Shown: positions 35,929 to 64,000 of the stretch, piece by piece | How positions within the stretch are numbered: the stretch's first letter is position 1 | Layout: every line of letters begins with the position of its first letter | From: Paulinella micropora | Lineage: Eukaryota; Cercozoa; Imbricatea; Euglyphida | Direction of reading: 5' to 3' | NCBI GenBank assembly: GCA_009731375.1 | Contig: BJOX01000042.1 | Location: 644,584-708,583 of the forward strand | DNA length: 64,000 nucleotides | Notes under the pieces: model-generated | Told to the model about the DNA's origin: nothing | Databases searched by the model: none | What the model saw: only the letters and a program-made list of their open reading frames with translations | Translations under genes and position numbers: made by a program

Positions 35929-36204
35929 CATATAGATAGATAGATAGATAGATAGACAGATAGATAGATAGATAGTTTGAGCCGTTTTCCACCGGCCACC
36001 GTTCGCGCGATCCAGGGGTGGCCATGAATAGATAGATAGATAGATAGATGAGCCGTTTTCCACCAGCCACCGCTCGCGCGATCCAGGGGTGGCTAGATAG
36101 ATAGATAGACAGATAGATAGATAGATAGATAGTAGATAGATAGATCGCCGCGCAGTTTGAGCCGTTTCCCACCGGCCACCGTTCGCGCGATCCAGGGGTG
36201 GCTG

Positions 36205-36241
<37 letters not shown>

Positions 36242-37171
36242 GAGCCGTTTTCCACCAGCCACCGCTCGCGGGATCCAGGGGTGGCTCTAGATAGATAGAT
36301 AGATAGATATATAGATAGATAGATGAGCCGTTTCCCAACGGCCACCGTTCGCGCGATCCAGGGCCGTAGAAAGGCAGGCAGGCAGGCAGGAAGGAATGAA
36401 GGAAGGAAGGAAGGAAGGAAGAAGGGAAGGAAGGGAGGGAAGGAGGAGGGAAGGTACCGTGGTTGTGTGCCCATCTTGCTTGTGGAGTCCCCGGGCTGTA
36501 GGAAGGAAGGAAGGAAGGAAGGAAGGAAGGAAGGAAGGGAAGGAAGGAAGGAAGGTACCGTGGCTGTGTGCCCATCTTGCTTGTCGAGTCCCGGGAGGTA
36601 GGAAGGAAGGAAGGAAGGAAGAAAGGAAGAAAGGAAGGGAGGCAGGAGTGTGCCCATCTTGATTGTGGAGTCCCCGGGCTGTAGAAACGCAGACAGGCAG
36701 GCAGGCAGGAAGGAAGGCAGGCAGGCAGGCAGGAAGGAAGGAAGGGAATGAAGGCAGGGAGGGAAGGAAGGAATGTACCGTGGCTGCGTGCCCATCTTGC
36801 CTGTGGAGTCCCCAGGCTTTACCTCCAGTAGGGCTTGTTCCTTGCCGTCAAAATCGAGCCAAATTACCCGCACTGGCTCAACAGTCAACAAGGGCGGATA
36901 GGTTGGTAGGAAGGTTGGTGGGTAGGAATGTAGGTAGGTGGGTGGGTAGGTAGGTAGGTAGGTAGGTAATCTCCAGTAGGGCTTGTTCCTTGCCGTCAAA
37001 GTCGAGCCAAATCACTCGCACTGTGAACAGGTAGGGGCAGGTAGGTAGGTTGGTGGGTGGGAAGGTAGGTAGGTGGGTGGGTGGGTGGGCGGGTAGGTAG
37101 GTAGGTAGGTACGTAGGTAGGTAGGTAGATAGATAGATAGATAGAGAGATAGATAGATAGATAGATAGATT

Positions 37172-37211
<40 letters not shown>

Positions 37212-37232
37212 TGCTTGGTGTATCAGCGCGGG

Positions 37233-37275
<43 letters not shown>

Positions 37276-37280
37276 TAGAC

Positions 37281-37347
<67 letters not shown>

Positions 37348-37572
37348 CAGATAGAGAGATAGATATAGAGATAGATATAGAGATAGGTAGGTAGATATGA
37401 AGGTAGATAGATAGGTAGATAGATACGTACATAGTACGTAGATAGGTAGGTAGATAGATAGATAGATAGATAGTAGATAGATAGATAGATAGATAGATAG
37501 GTAGATAGATAGATAGATATAGGTATATGGATAGATGGATAGGTAGATGTATATCTATATGCAGTCTATCGG

Positions 37573-37664
<92 letters not shown>

Positions 37665-37818
37665 TTATCAGGCAGATGGATATCTATCTTCAGTCTATCG
37701 GCTAACCTGTTTCTGTGTACGATAGAAATATAGAAAGATAGATAGATATATAGATAGATAGATAGATTGATAGATATATAGATAGAACTTGGTCCCGGTG
37801 TGTGGTGAAGGAAGAGAC

Positions 37819-37867
<49 letters not shown>

Positions 37868-37977
37868 GATGTATAATCTTGACTTGGTTCCTGTGTGAAA
37901 GACACACATCTCCAAAGAAAGAAAGAAAGCAAGCAAGAAAGAAAGAAAGAAAAAAAAAGAAAGAAAGAAAGAAGAAA

Positions 37978-38012
<35 letters not shown>

Positions 38013-38073
38013 TTTGTCTACCTACTTACCTGGTTCCTGTGTGCGGTTGATGAACGACACATGCATCTCACGG

Positions 38074-38144
<71 letters not shown>

Positions 38145-38268
38145 GAGAAAGACAGAAAAAAAGATAGAAATATAGAAATATAGATAGATATTTGTCTATC
38201 TACTTACCTGGTTCCTTTGTGCGGTTGATGAACGACACGCGCATCTCGCGGTATGAGAGATAGAGAGC

Positions 38269-38300
<32 letters not shown>

Positions 38301-38649
38301 AAAGATAGAAAGGTAGAAATATGGAAATATAGAAAGATATTTGTCTGTCTAGCTACCTGGTTCCTGTGTGCGGTTGATGAAAGACACATGCATCTCGCGG
38401 TATGAGAGAAAGAAAGAAAGAAAGAAAGAAAGAAAAGATAGAAATATGGAAATATGGAAATATGGAAAGATAGATATTTGTCTGTCTAGCTACCTGGTTC
38501 GTTTGTGCGGTTGACGAAAGACACATGCAACTCACGGTATGAACGAACTCCGACTATATCCGAATCGTCATCGCCCTGTATACATGTGTGAGTGTGTGTG
38601 TGTGTGTCTCCGACTAAATCAGAGCCGTCATCGCCTATACATGTGTGTG

Positions 38650-38729
<80 letters not shown>

Positions 38730-38779
38730 TGTGTGTGTCTCCGACTAAATCCGAATCGTCATCGCCCTGTATACATGTG

Positions 38780-38812
<33 letters not shown>

Positions 38813-39775
38813 TTGTGTGTCTCCGACTAAGTCAGAGCCGTCATCGCCCTGTATACATGTGTGTGTGTGTGTGTGTGTCTCCGACTAAATCCGAATCGTC
38901 ATCGCCTGTATACATGTGTGTGTGTGTGTGTGTGTGTGTTTGTGTGTGTGTGCGTGTGTCTCCGGCTAAATCAGAGCCGTCATCGCCCTGTATACATGTG
39001 TGTGTGTGTCTGTGTATTTGTGTGTGTGTGTGTGTGTGTGCGTGTGTGTGTGTTGTGTTTGTGTATGTATGCATGTATCTATGTATGCATGTATGTATGT
39101 ATGTATGTATGTATGTGTGTGTGTTTGTGTGTGTGTATGTGTAAGGTTATTCCTATATACATAGATTTACGTGTATATGTTTATACATAGATTTATAGAT
39201 AGATAGATAGTAGATAGATAGATAGATAGTTAGATAGATAGATAGATAGATAGACAGATAGATATGTATATATTTTGACGACAGACATAGGCAGCTCAAG
39301 GTATAAACGTACCCATGAATGTATGTATGTATGTATCTGAGTCATCCTCCTAGATTTATATGAACTGTACATACATATGTATGTATGTATGTATGTCGTC
39401 TTCCTACATTATGAACTGTACATATATATACACATACGTATGATGTATGTATGTATGTATGTATCTAAGTCGTCCTCCTACATTTATGAACTGTACATAT
39501 ATATACATATACGTATGATGTATGTATGTATTTATCTTAGGCGTCCTCCTAGATTTATGAACTGTACATATTTTTGCATATATGCATGTGTATGTAGGAT
39601 GTATGTATGAATGTATGTATCTATGCATGTATGCATGTATGTATGTATGAAAGTATGTATGTATGTATGTATGCATGCATACATATAGTGTATGTATGTA
39701 TGCATGCATATATATAGTATGTATGAAAGTATGTATGTATGTATGAATGTATGCAGGCATGTATATATGTATGTC

Positions 39776-39817
<42 letters not shown>

Positions 39818-39839
39818 TACATACATACACACACACACA

Positions 39840-39875
<36 letters not shown>

Positions 39876-39989
39876 CAAATATATATATATATACATACAA
39901 ATATATATATATATATACATACAAATATATATATATATATATAATATACATAAATACATACATACATACATACACATATATATATATAC

Positions 39990-40033
<44 letters not shown>

Positions 40034-40137
40034 ATATGCAGACAGTCAGATAGATAGATAGATAGATAGATAGAGACGTCTGCATAGCTGTTGATATATG
40101 GATAGAAAGATAGAAAGATAGATAGATGGTAGGTAGG

Positions 40138-40169
<32 letters not shown>

Positions 40170-40190
40170 TAGATAGACACACAGATAGAC

Positions 40191-40234
<44 letters not shown>

Positions 40235-40606
40235 CGATACCTCATCTAAAAGCGTTGCTGCAGAGACGTCTGCATAGCTACTAATTAAACCTAGACATAA
40301 CATACATTTATATACACAACATACGCAATTACATACAGATATGAATATTCACACACACATACATACATACATACATAAACACATACATACATACATACAT
40401 ACATACATGCATGCATGCATGCATGCATACATACATACATACATACATACATACATACACATACACACACATACACACATACATACATACATACATGCAT
40501 GCAAGCATGCATGCTTACATACATACATACATACATACATAACATACATACATACATACATACATACATACAGACGTCTGCATAGCTACTAATCAAACCT
40601 AGACAG

Positions 40607-40662
<56 letters not shown>

Positions 40663-40733
40663 AACAGAACATACGCAATTATATACAGATATACATATGT
40701 ACTGACATACATACATACACAAACACATACATG

Positions 40734-40765
<32 letters not shown>

Positions 40766-42048
40766 CATACATACACGCATACAAAGATAGTTATGACATG
40801 CATTATATAAATACATACATACATACATACATACATGCATGCATGCATAACATAACATAACATAACATAACATGACATGACATGACATAACATAACATAA
40901 CATAACATACATACATACATACATACATACATACATACATACATACATACATAATTAGACATGCATCACACACATGCGTACATACAATTCGTAACATATA
41001 TAGTAACATTACATTTATACAGACATACATAACATACATACATACATACATACATACATGCATGCATGCATGCATACATACATACATACATACATACATA
41101 CATACATACATACATACATACATACATACATACATACATTCATCCATACATTCATACATCCATACATACATACATACATGACATACATACATACATACAT
41201 ACATACATACATTCATCCATAAATTCATACATTCATACATACATACATACATTACATAGATACATACATACATACATACATAGATACATACATAGATACA
41301 TACATACATACATACATACATACCTACAGTAGCAACTCCCTTCAGGGAAAAATACATACATACATACATACATACATTCATACATAAATACATACATACA
41401 TACATACATACATACCTACAGTAGCATCTCCCTCTTCATGGAAAAATACATACATACATACATACATACATACATACATAAATACATACATACATACATA
41501 CATACATTCCTACAGTAGCATCTCCCTCTTCAGGGAAAAATACACACATACATACATACATACATACATACATTCATACATATATACATTCATACATACA
41601 TACGTACATACATACATACATACATACATACATACATACATACATGCATGCATACATACATACATAACTACAGTAGCATCTCCCTCTTCAGGGAAAATTA
41701 CATACATAAATACATTCATACATACATACATTCATACATACACACATACATACATACATACATACATACATAAATACATACATACATACATACATACCTA
41801 CGGTAGCATCTCCCTCTTCAGGGAAATTTACACATACATACATACATACATGCATACATACATTCATACATACATACATACATTCATACATACATACATA
41901 CATACATACATACATTCATTCATTCATACATTCATAAATATATACATAAATACATACATACATACATACATACATAGATACATACATACATACATACAGT
42001 AGCATCTCCCTCTTCAGGGAAAAATACATACATACATAAAAACATACA

Positions 42049-42082
<34 letters not shown>

Positions 42083-42153
42083 CATTCATACATGCTACGT
42101 ACATACATACATACATACCTACAGTAGCATCTCCCTCTTCAGGGAACAGGACC
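35794..42153 (-). CDS. VHL beta-domain gene 2 (five exons recognised, minus strand)
   Basis: Exons at 42119-42153, 40241-40290, 38494-38575, 36779-36872 and 35794-35869 have AG acceptors and GT donors, and all junctions agree in phase (2-1, 1-0, 0-1, 1-2, 2-0). The product starts with an acidic leader ([34 protein letters not shown]) and continues into a VHL beta domain, the substrate-receptor fold that in human VHL binds hydroxyproline. Matching parts: [35 protein letters not shown]. Of the human pocket residues Trp88, Tyr98, Ser111, His115 and Trp117, the Trp, a Thr for Ser, the His and the second Trp are present; the Tyr position is Leu. The 5' end before 42153 and the 3' end after 35794 are unresolved. 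Exon edges are repeated in the introns. Confidence 0.75.
35977..36367 (-). repeat. Five 5'-edge copies of exon F in (GATA)n
   Basis: Each has an AG acceptor or its remnant, then ccacccctggatcgcgcgaa, cggtggccggtgggaaacgg, then microsatellite. Copies near 36000, 36070, 36180, 36265 and 36345. Confidence 0.85.
36779..36872 (-). CDS. VHL gene 2, exon E (beta-domain core)
   Basis: Acceptor gagccag before 36872, donor GTACAT after 36779, 94 nt, phase 1 to 2. The split Val codon with exon D restores P-V-R-V-I-W. Codes [17 protein letters not shown] and [13 protein letters not shown]. One 5'-edge copy lies upstream (36971-37022, acceptor ttcacag). Three 3'-edge copies lie downstream (about 36450-36500, 36553-36600, 36645-36685) within (GGAA)n. 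Confidence 0.8.
37100..37670. repeat. (GATA)n/(GGTA)n and (TATC)n microsatellites
   Basis: Simple sequence in the intron between exons D and E of VHL gene 2, including an inverted junction near 37560. Confidence 0.9.
37787..38405 (-). repeat. Five 3'-edge copies of exon D in (GAAA)n/(GA)n
   Basis: Copies near 37790, 37890, 38030, 38215 and 38365 carry the end of exon D (reading [16 protein letters not shown]). Three keep CCAG with a GTAAGT or GTAGCT donor. The two farthest are degenerate. Confidence 0.85.
38494..38575 (-). CDS. VHL gene 2, exon D (beta-domain start)
   Basis: Acceptor gtatacag before 38575, donor GTAGCT after 38494, 82 nt, phase 0 to 1. Codes [16 protein letters not shown] followed by [11 protein letters not shown], matching the first strand of a VHL beta domain. 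It is the only island joining the two halves that are repeated separately on either side. Confidence 0.8.
38608..38995 (-). repeat. Five 5'-edge copies of exon D in (GT)n/(TA)n
   Basis: Each has tatacag (or tatag) then GGCGATGACG, a/gctctga or attcgga, TTTAGTCGGAG, then (AC)n on the minus strand. Copies near 38620, 38755, 38838, 38895 and 38980. Confidence 0.85.
39275..39570 (-). repeat. Further degenerate islands
   Basis: 39275-39305 resembles the middle of exon D (cgtttatacc ttgagctgcc). Three islands at 39343, 39400/39470 and 39543 share a tacag acceptor plus TTCATAAAT and AGGAGGA. Whether they are another exon's edges is unclear. Confidence 0.45.
40241..40290 (-). CDS. VHL gene 2, exon H
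   Basis: Acceptor tctag before 40290, donor GTATCG after 40241, 50 nt, phase 1 to 0. Codes [16 protein letters not shown]; the split Gly codon with exon G is consistent. A 5'-edge copy lies upstream at 40572-40608, and a partial copy lies downstream at 40074-40096. Confidence 0.65.
40320..42118. repeat. (CATA)n microsatellite with six 3'-edge copies of exon G
   Basis: Tetranucleotide repeat with islands near 41325, 41415, 41512, 41670, 41800 and 41998. On the minus strand each reads tttccctgaagagggagatg then ctactgtag followed by GTATGT, that is, the end of exon G with its donor. Confidence 0.85.
42119..42153 (-). CDS. VHL gene 2, exon G
   Basis: A (CT)n pyrimidine tract ending in ctag precedes 42153; donor GTATGT follows 42119. 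35 nt, phase 2 to 1, coding [11 protein letters not shown]. This copy alone has the full acceptor; six downstream copies keep only the 3' edge. Confidence 0.65.
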
Positions 42154-42154
42154 C

Positions 42155-42400
<246 letters not shown>

Positions 42401-42555
42401 GGTGCATGGGTGGATGAATGTGTAGATAGATTATATAGTATTACCAAGTAAAATAGGAAAATAGCCGTGAGTAGATAGATAATTATCAAAAGGTAAAATG
42501 GATATTATGGTAGGCAAGTAAGCACACAGTGGAAGTGACCCTCTTTGGGTCAAGT

Positions 42556-42561
42556 AGTGGC

Positions 42562-42638
<77 letters not shown>

Positions 42639-42698
42639 GTGGAAGTGCCCCTCTTTGGGTCAAATAGTGACAATAATAATAATAATAATAATAATAAC

Positions 42699-42734
<36 letters not shown>

Positions 42735-42797
42735 AATACTAATAATAATAATAGTAATGATAATAGTGATAATAACAATAATATTAATTATGACACA

Positions 42798-42845
<48 letters not shown>

Positions 42846-42879
42846 CATAATAATAATGATAATGATAATAATGATGATG

Positions 42880-42928
<49 letters not shown>

Positions 42929-42953
42929 TAATAGTAATAATAATAATAATAAT
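42556..42953. repeat. (AAT)n microsatellite
   Basis: Contains two copies of gtggaagtgaccctctttggg (42530 and 42640), then leads directly into a SINE tail. Confidence 0.9.
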
Positions 42954-43035
42954 AGTGCTTCTCTGTCAATGGCTGATGCATTTCTGCACATGCGCCTCCA
43001 TCGTCTCACCCGTGAGGGGAGTACGAAGAATTGAC
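42954..43035 (-). mobile_element. tRNA-derived SINE, copy 2, cut by gap
   Basis: 3' portion before the 43036-43514 gap; same end and (AAT)n tail as the other copies. Confidence 0.85.
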
Positions 43036-43514
43036 NNNNNNNNNNNNNNNNNNNNNNNNNNNNNNNNNNNNNNNNNNNNNNNNNNNNNNNNNNNNNNNNN
43101 NNNNNNNNNNNNNNNNNNNNNNNNNNNNNNNNNNNNNNNNNNNNNNNNNNNNNNNNNNNNNNNNNNNNNNNNNNNNNNNNNNNNNNNNNNNNNNNNNNNN
43201 NNNNNNNNNNNNNNNNNNNNNNNNNNNNNNNNNNNNNNNNNNNNNNNNNNNNNNNNNNNNNNNNNNNNNNNNNNNNNNNNNNNNNNNNNNNNNNNNNNNN
43301 NNNNNNNNNNNNNNNNNNNNNNNNNNNNNNNNNNNNNNNNNNNNNNNNNNNNNNNNNNNNNNNNNNNNNNNNNNNNNNNNNNNNNNNNNNNNNNNNNNNN
43401 NNNNNNNNNNNNNNNNNNNNNNNNNNNNNNNNNNNNNNNNNNNNNNNNNNNNNNNNNNNNNNNNNNNNNNNNNNNNNNNNNNNNNNNNNNNNNNNNNNNN
43501 NNNNNNNNNNNNNN

Positions 43515-43688
43515 TGTATCTCCTGCCAATTGCTGAGCCAAAAGGCCATGTGCATCCAGTCCTCCATTCCATAAGGGAAGTCTCCACACCAATCGGTGGA
43601 ATAAAGGAAGTGATGGCATAGAACATTACTCTAGGAGTTTTATACCAATCAGCCCATGGAAAGGGACCGATGGCCTATGTACTCCCTC
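43515..43688. repeat. Unassigned repeat fragment after gap
   Basis: Unique-looking 174 bp (tgtatctcctgccaattgct ... gatggcctatgtactccctc) between the gap and (AAT)n. It may be the far end of an element begun before the gap. No coding evidence. Confidence 0.4.
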
Positions 43689-43732
<44 letters not shown>

Positions 43733-43769
43733 TCATAATGATCATGATGATCATAACGATGATGATAAC

Positions 43770-43825
<56 letters not shown>

Positions 43826-43852
43826 GAATAAGAATAATAATAATAATAATAG

Positions 43853-43884
<32 letters not shown>

Positions 43885-43975
43885 ATTATTATTATTATTA
43901 TTATTATTATAGTATAATAATAATCATGATGATAATAATATTAATAATCTCCAGTGTTGGTGTCATATCTACATC
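43689..43975. repeat. (AAT)n/(TAC)n microsatellite
   Basis: Simple sequence. Confidence 0.9.
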
Positions 43976-44040
43976 AACATAGCTGCCAGTGTCATGATCT
44001 CATACTTAAGTAAAGCAAACAGACGTAAGGTCAGCTGAAA

Positions 44041-44185
44041 AGTATATTATGCGGCTAGCCACAAATTTGACGTCTTTTGCGGGCAAGCCGGAGCCGGCGA
44101 GCCCGCAAAACACGTCAAATTTGGCGCGCCGCATATGTAGTTTTATCGGTAACCTGACCTCATTTTGTGGAGGTGACCGATAAAA
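44041..44185 (+). mobile_element. Foldback MITE, copy A
   Basis: The core palindrome ACAAATTTGACGTCTTTTGC-GGGC ... GCCC-GCAAAACACGTCAAATTTG flanks a GC loop. The right shoulder is GCGCGCCGCATATGTAGTTT, then TATCGGTAACCTGACC and TGTGGAGGTGACCGATAAAA. Three more copies lie in the window. Confidence 0.85.
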
Positions 44186-44491
44186 GTTTCGGCCGCCTCA
44201 ACTCTCCAAACAAAAAATTCGTAACCGCTGCATTTTCACGGTAAAAAACCAGGGTGGCCCGGTCGAGAATTTTGCTTTGCGCCAAATTCTTGATTGAGAA
44301 GTTCCTTGTCCTTAACCACAATCAGCAATGATTTCAAACTCTTCGTTCTCAGCCAGTTCTGATCTTGAGGGCGTGTGTAGTGGCTCGTTTGAAAGGCTCC
44401 CATCAAGAGCTTTCTAATGAGCCATTACACAGGCTGTAGATGCAAAACATTGACTGAGATCAAAGCGCTTGAAGTCAATTGTTCGTTGTGC

Positions 44492-62099
<17,608 letters not shown>

Positions 62100-62107
62100 C
62101 TATCGAA

Positions 62108-62161
<54 letters not shown>

Positions 62162-62162
<1 letters not shown>

Positions 62163-62227
62163 GTGCTTCTCTGTCAATGGCTGATGCATTTCTGCACATG
62201 CGCCTCCATCGTCTCACCCGTGAGGGG
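62162..62227 (-). mobile_element. tRNA-derived SINE, copy 10, cut by gap
   Basis: 3' end only, before the 62228-62452 gap. Confidence 0.85.
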
Positions 62228-62534
62228 NNNNNNNNNNNNNNNNNNNNNNNNNNNNNNNNNNNNNNNNNNNNNNNNNNNNNNNNNNNNNNNNNNNNNNNNN
62301 NNNNNNNNNNNNNNNNNNNNNNNNNNNNNNNNNNNNNNNNNNNNNNNNNNNNNNNNNNNNNNNNNNNNNNNNNNNNNNNNNNNNNNNNNNNNNNNNNNNN
62401 NNNNNNNNNNNNNNNNNNNNNNNNNNNNNNNNNNNNNNNNNNNNNNNNNNNNATACTGTTGTAATAATAATAATAATAATAATAAGATTAAGAATAAGAA
62501 TAAGCTAGTCGCTGTCGAAATCCAGCCTATCGAA

Positions 62535-62579
<45 letters not shown>

Positions 62580-62582
<3 letters not shown>

Positions 62583-62986
62583 ATATCTGAGGCGTACTGA
62601 TGCAGCTAATGGCATATCCTCAACGGACATAAGCCTCCAATACCCTTGTTCGAGGTCCTCCACCCCCCCGTGTCAGTCTCTCGCCTGATGATCGGGGCCA
62701 CCGATGGAGCTCCTGAGGGCAAGACTGCACTAAGCCGAGGTTATTCCGCAGTCCCAGCAACCTCTTGCAAGACGTCACCGAATGTGCAAGTGCATACACC
62801 AAGCGCGGTTGCTAGAGCTGCCTCGAAACCCCACCCATAACAATCTGGTGTCTGCTGGGTCCTGGGCTATCAACCAGCATATGCGGAGTTTAAGATCTTT
62901 TACGCGCGCAACGACCCTCCTCCCCAGCATCTACCACCAAAGGGTTATGAGTTGGCGTCACAGTTTAACGCCTTGAGGCCATTGGG

Positions 62987-62990
<4 letters not shown>
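62580..62990 (+). mobile_element. Repeat family B, copy 3, full length (~410 bp)
   Basis: Flanked by (AAT)n on both sides, from ctatatctgaggcgtactga to gaggccattgggctg. Copies at 49951, 59830 and 63844 define the ends. No A/B box pair is convincing, and no ORF. Probably a non-autonomous retroelement. Confidence 0.8.
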
Positions 62991-63057
<67 letters not shown>

Positions 63058-63117
63058 GAAGATTAAGAATAAGAATAAGCCAGTCGCTCTGTCGAAATCC
63101 AGCCTATCAAAAATAAC

Positions 63118-63176
<59 letters not shown>

Positions 63177-63206
63177 GCCAGTCGCTCTGTCGAAATCCAG
63201 CCTATC

Positions 63207-63256
<50 letters not shown>

Positions 63257-63295
63257 GATTAAGCCAGCCGCCCTGTCGAAATCCAGCCTACCGAA

Positions 63296-63352
<57 letters not shown>
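62990..63352 (-). repeat. (AAT)n with 5'-edge copies of exon 1
   Basis: ggctggatttcgacagagcg and close variants after a ttgatag or ggtag acceptor at about 63085, 63183 and 63265, separated by (AAT)n. Confidence 0.85.
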
Positions 63353-63353
<1 letters not shown>

Positions 63354-63801
63354 GTATTGATCTGTCATGGCTGAGTCCAAGGACCATGCGCCTCCATCCC
63401 TCGACCCAACAGTCACACAGTGAATGTTGGGGAGGGAAAAGTGACTCTAACCATCCCTGAATAGCTACCCGCCCGGCGTGTTGGATACCTTGCAGAGAAT
63501 CAACTGCAATTGATTGATGTTCCTATGAGAGTTCCACAAGACTGGGTATAAGTCGAATGGAGGTACTCAAGGGGGGTAGCAGACATTTCACGTGGTCTGC
63601 CAGCGCATGAGGACGTTTTGCGTAAGTGTCTGGGACGCCTCGAAATCCGTCACCACCCCTAGATCTCGGAATGTATATACCCTTTTGACGCCACGTGGAG
63701 TATGTATTATAAAAACAACACAACAACATAGCCACGGAACCAGTGGGAAGAGGCACAACCACCTCTTCTTCCCGTGGGGTGCCCTACTGTGCACCCCTCC
63801 A
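63353..63801 (-). mobile_element. SINE-related element of ~450 bp
   Basis: Its (AAT)n-proximal end, tctgtcatggctgagtccaa then catgcgcctccatc, is a diverged match to the 3' end of the tRNA SINE (tctgtcaatggctgatgcaa, catgcgcctccatc). The rest is unrelated, with no A/B boxes. It may be the longer partner (LINE 3' end) or a second SINE using the same tail. Confidence 0.55.
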
Positions 63802-63843
63802 TAATAATAATAGTAATAATAATAATAATAATAATACTATTTA

Positions 63844-64000
63844 CTATATCTGAGGCGTACTGATGCAGCTAATGGCATATCCTCAACGGACATAAGCCTC
63901 CAATACCCTTGTTCGAGGTCCTCCACCCCCCCGTGTCAGTCTCTCGCCTGATGATCGGGGCCACCGATGGAGCTCCTGAGGGCAAGACTGCACTAAGCCG
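63844..64000 (+). mobile_element. Repeat family B, copy 4, cut by window end
   Basis: Nearly identical to 62580-62740. Confidence 0.9.

Overview
The window looks like nuclear DNA of a repeat-choked eukaryote. Evidence: GT-AG introns with pyrimidine-rich acceptors, a tRNA-derived SINE family, a Ty3-type LTR retrotransposon, MITE-like foldback elements, a eukaryotic TnpB relative (Fanzor), and very long tri- and tetranucleotide microsatellites. I cannot name the species; a protist or alga fits the gene content. The main N gaps are 488-719, 2160-2592, 6707-6752, 19738-20468, 43036-43514, 50049-50295, 56755-57012, 59154-59829 and 62228-62452, plus 10-N joins at 5595, 18829, 25251, 27804, 47652 and 61829. 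Several sit in homopolymer G/C or trinucleotide repeats. Single-base frame changes are frequent, so real decay and sequencing error cannot always be separated.

Layout. 1-5.55 kb: GC-rich, compact unassigned genes, several frame-broken. 5.65-6.42 kb: ~285-bp tandem repeat carrying large hairpins. 6.44-8.71 kb: a decayed Fanzor (TnpB-family) cassette between 23-bp direct repeats. 8.9-10.3 kb: AT-rich satellite DNA. 10.3-13.95 kb: decayed minus-strand coding region of unknown family. 15.50-21.91 kb: two ~380-bp inverted terminal repeats bounding a candidate ~6.4-kb transposon with a SAP-domain ORF and two minus-strand ORFs. 22.6-23.4 kb: 75-bp tandem array with a MITE inserted in it. 25.5-33 kb: degenerate Ty3-type retrotransposon (RT, RNase H, integrase) followed by minisatellites. 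33.9-64 kb: microsatellites in which short conserved islands are embedded.

The main result is in the last 30 kb. The islands are exons of two minus-strand genes whose introns are microsatellite. The upstream gene (exons from 62099 down to 44492) joins in phase through 12 exons (783 nt). It encodes a SAM domain, a Ser/Thr/Ala-rich linker and a VHL beta domain, then a stop. The second gene (42153 down to 35794, 3' end unresolved) encodes an acidic leader and another VHL beta domain. Most exons are accompanied by truncated copies of their own edges. Copies of an exon's 5' edge, with the acceptor, lie upstream in the preceding intron; copies of its 3' edge, with the donor, lie downstream in the following intron. 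Each copy is separated from the next by microsatellite. This repeated exon-edge/splice-site architecture looks like a distinctive mode of intron growth. SINEs, foldback MITEs and composite repeats sit inside the same introns, mostly within (AAT)n tracts.
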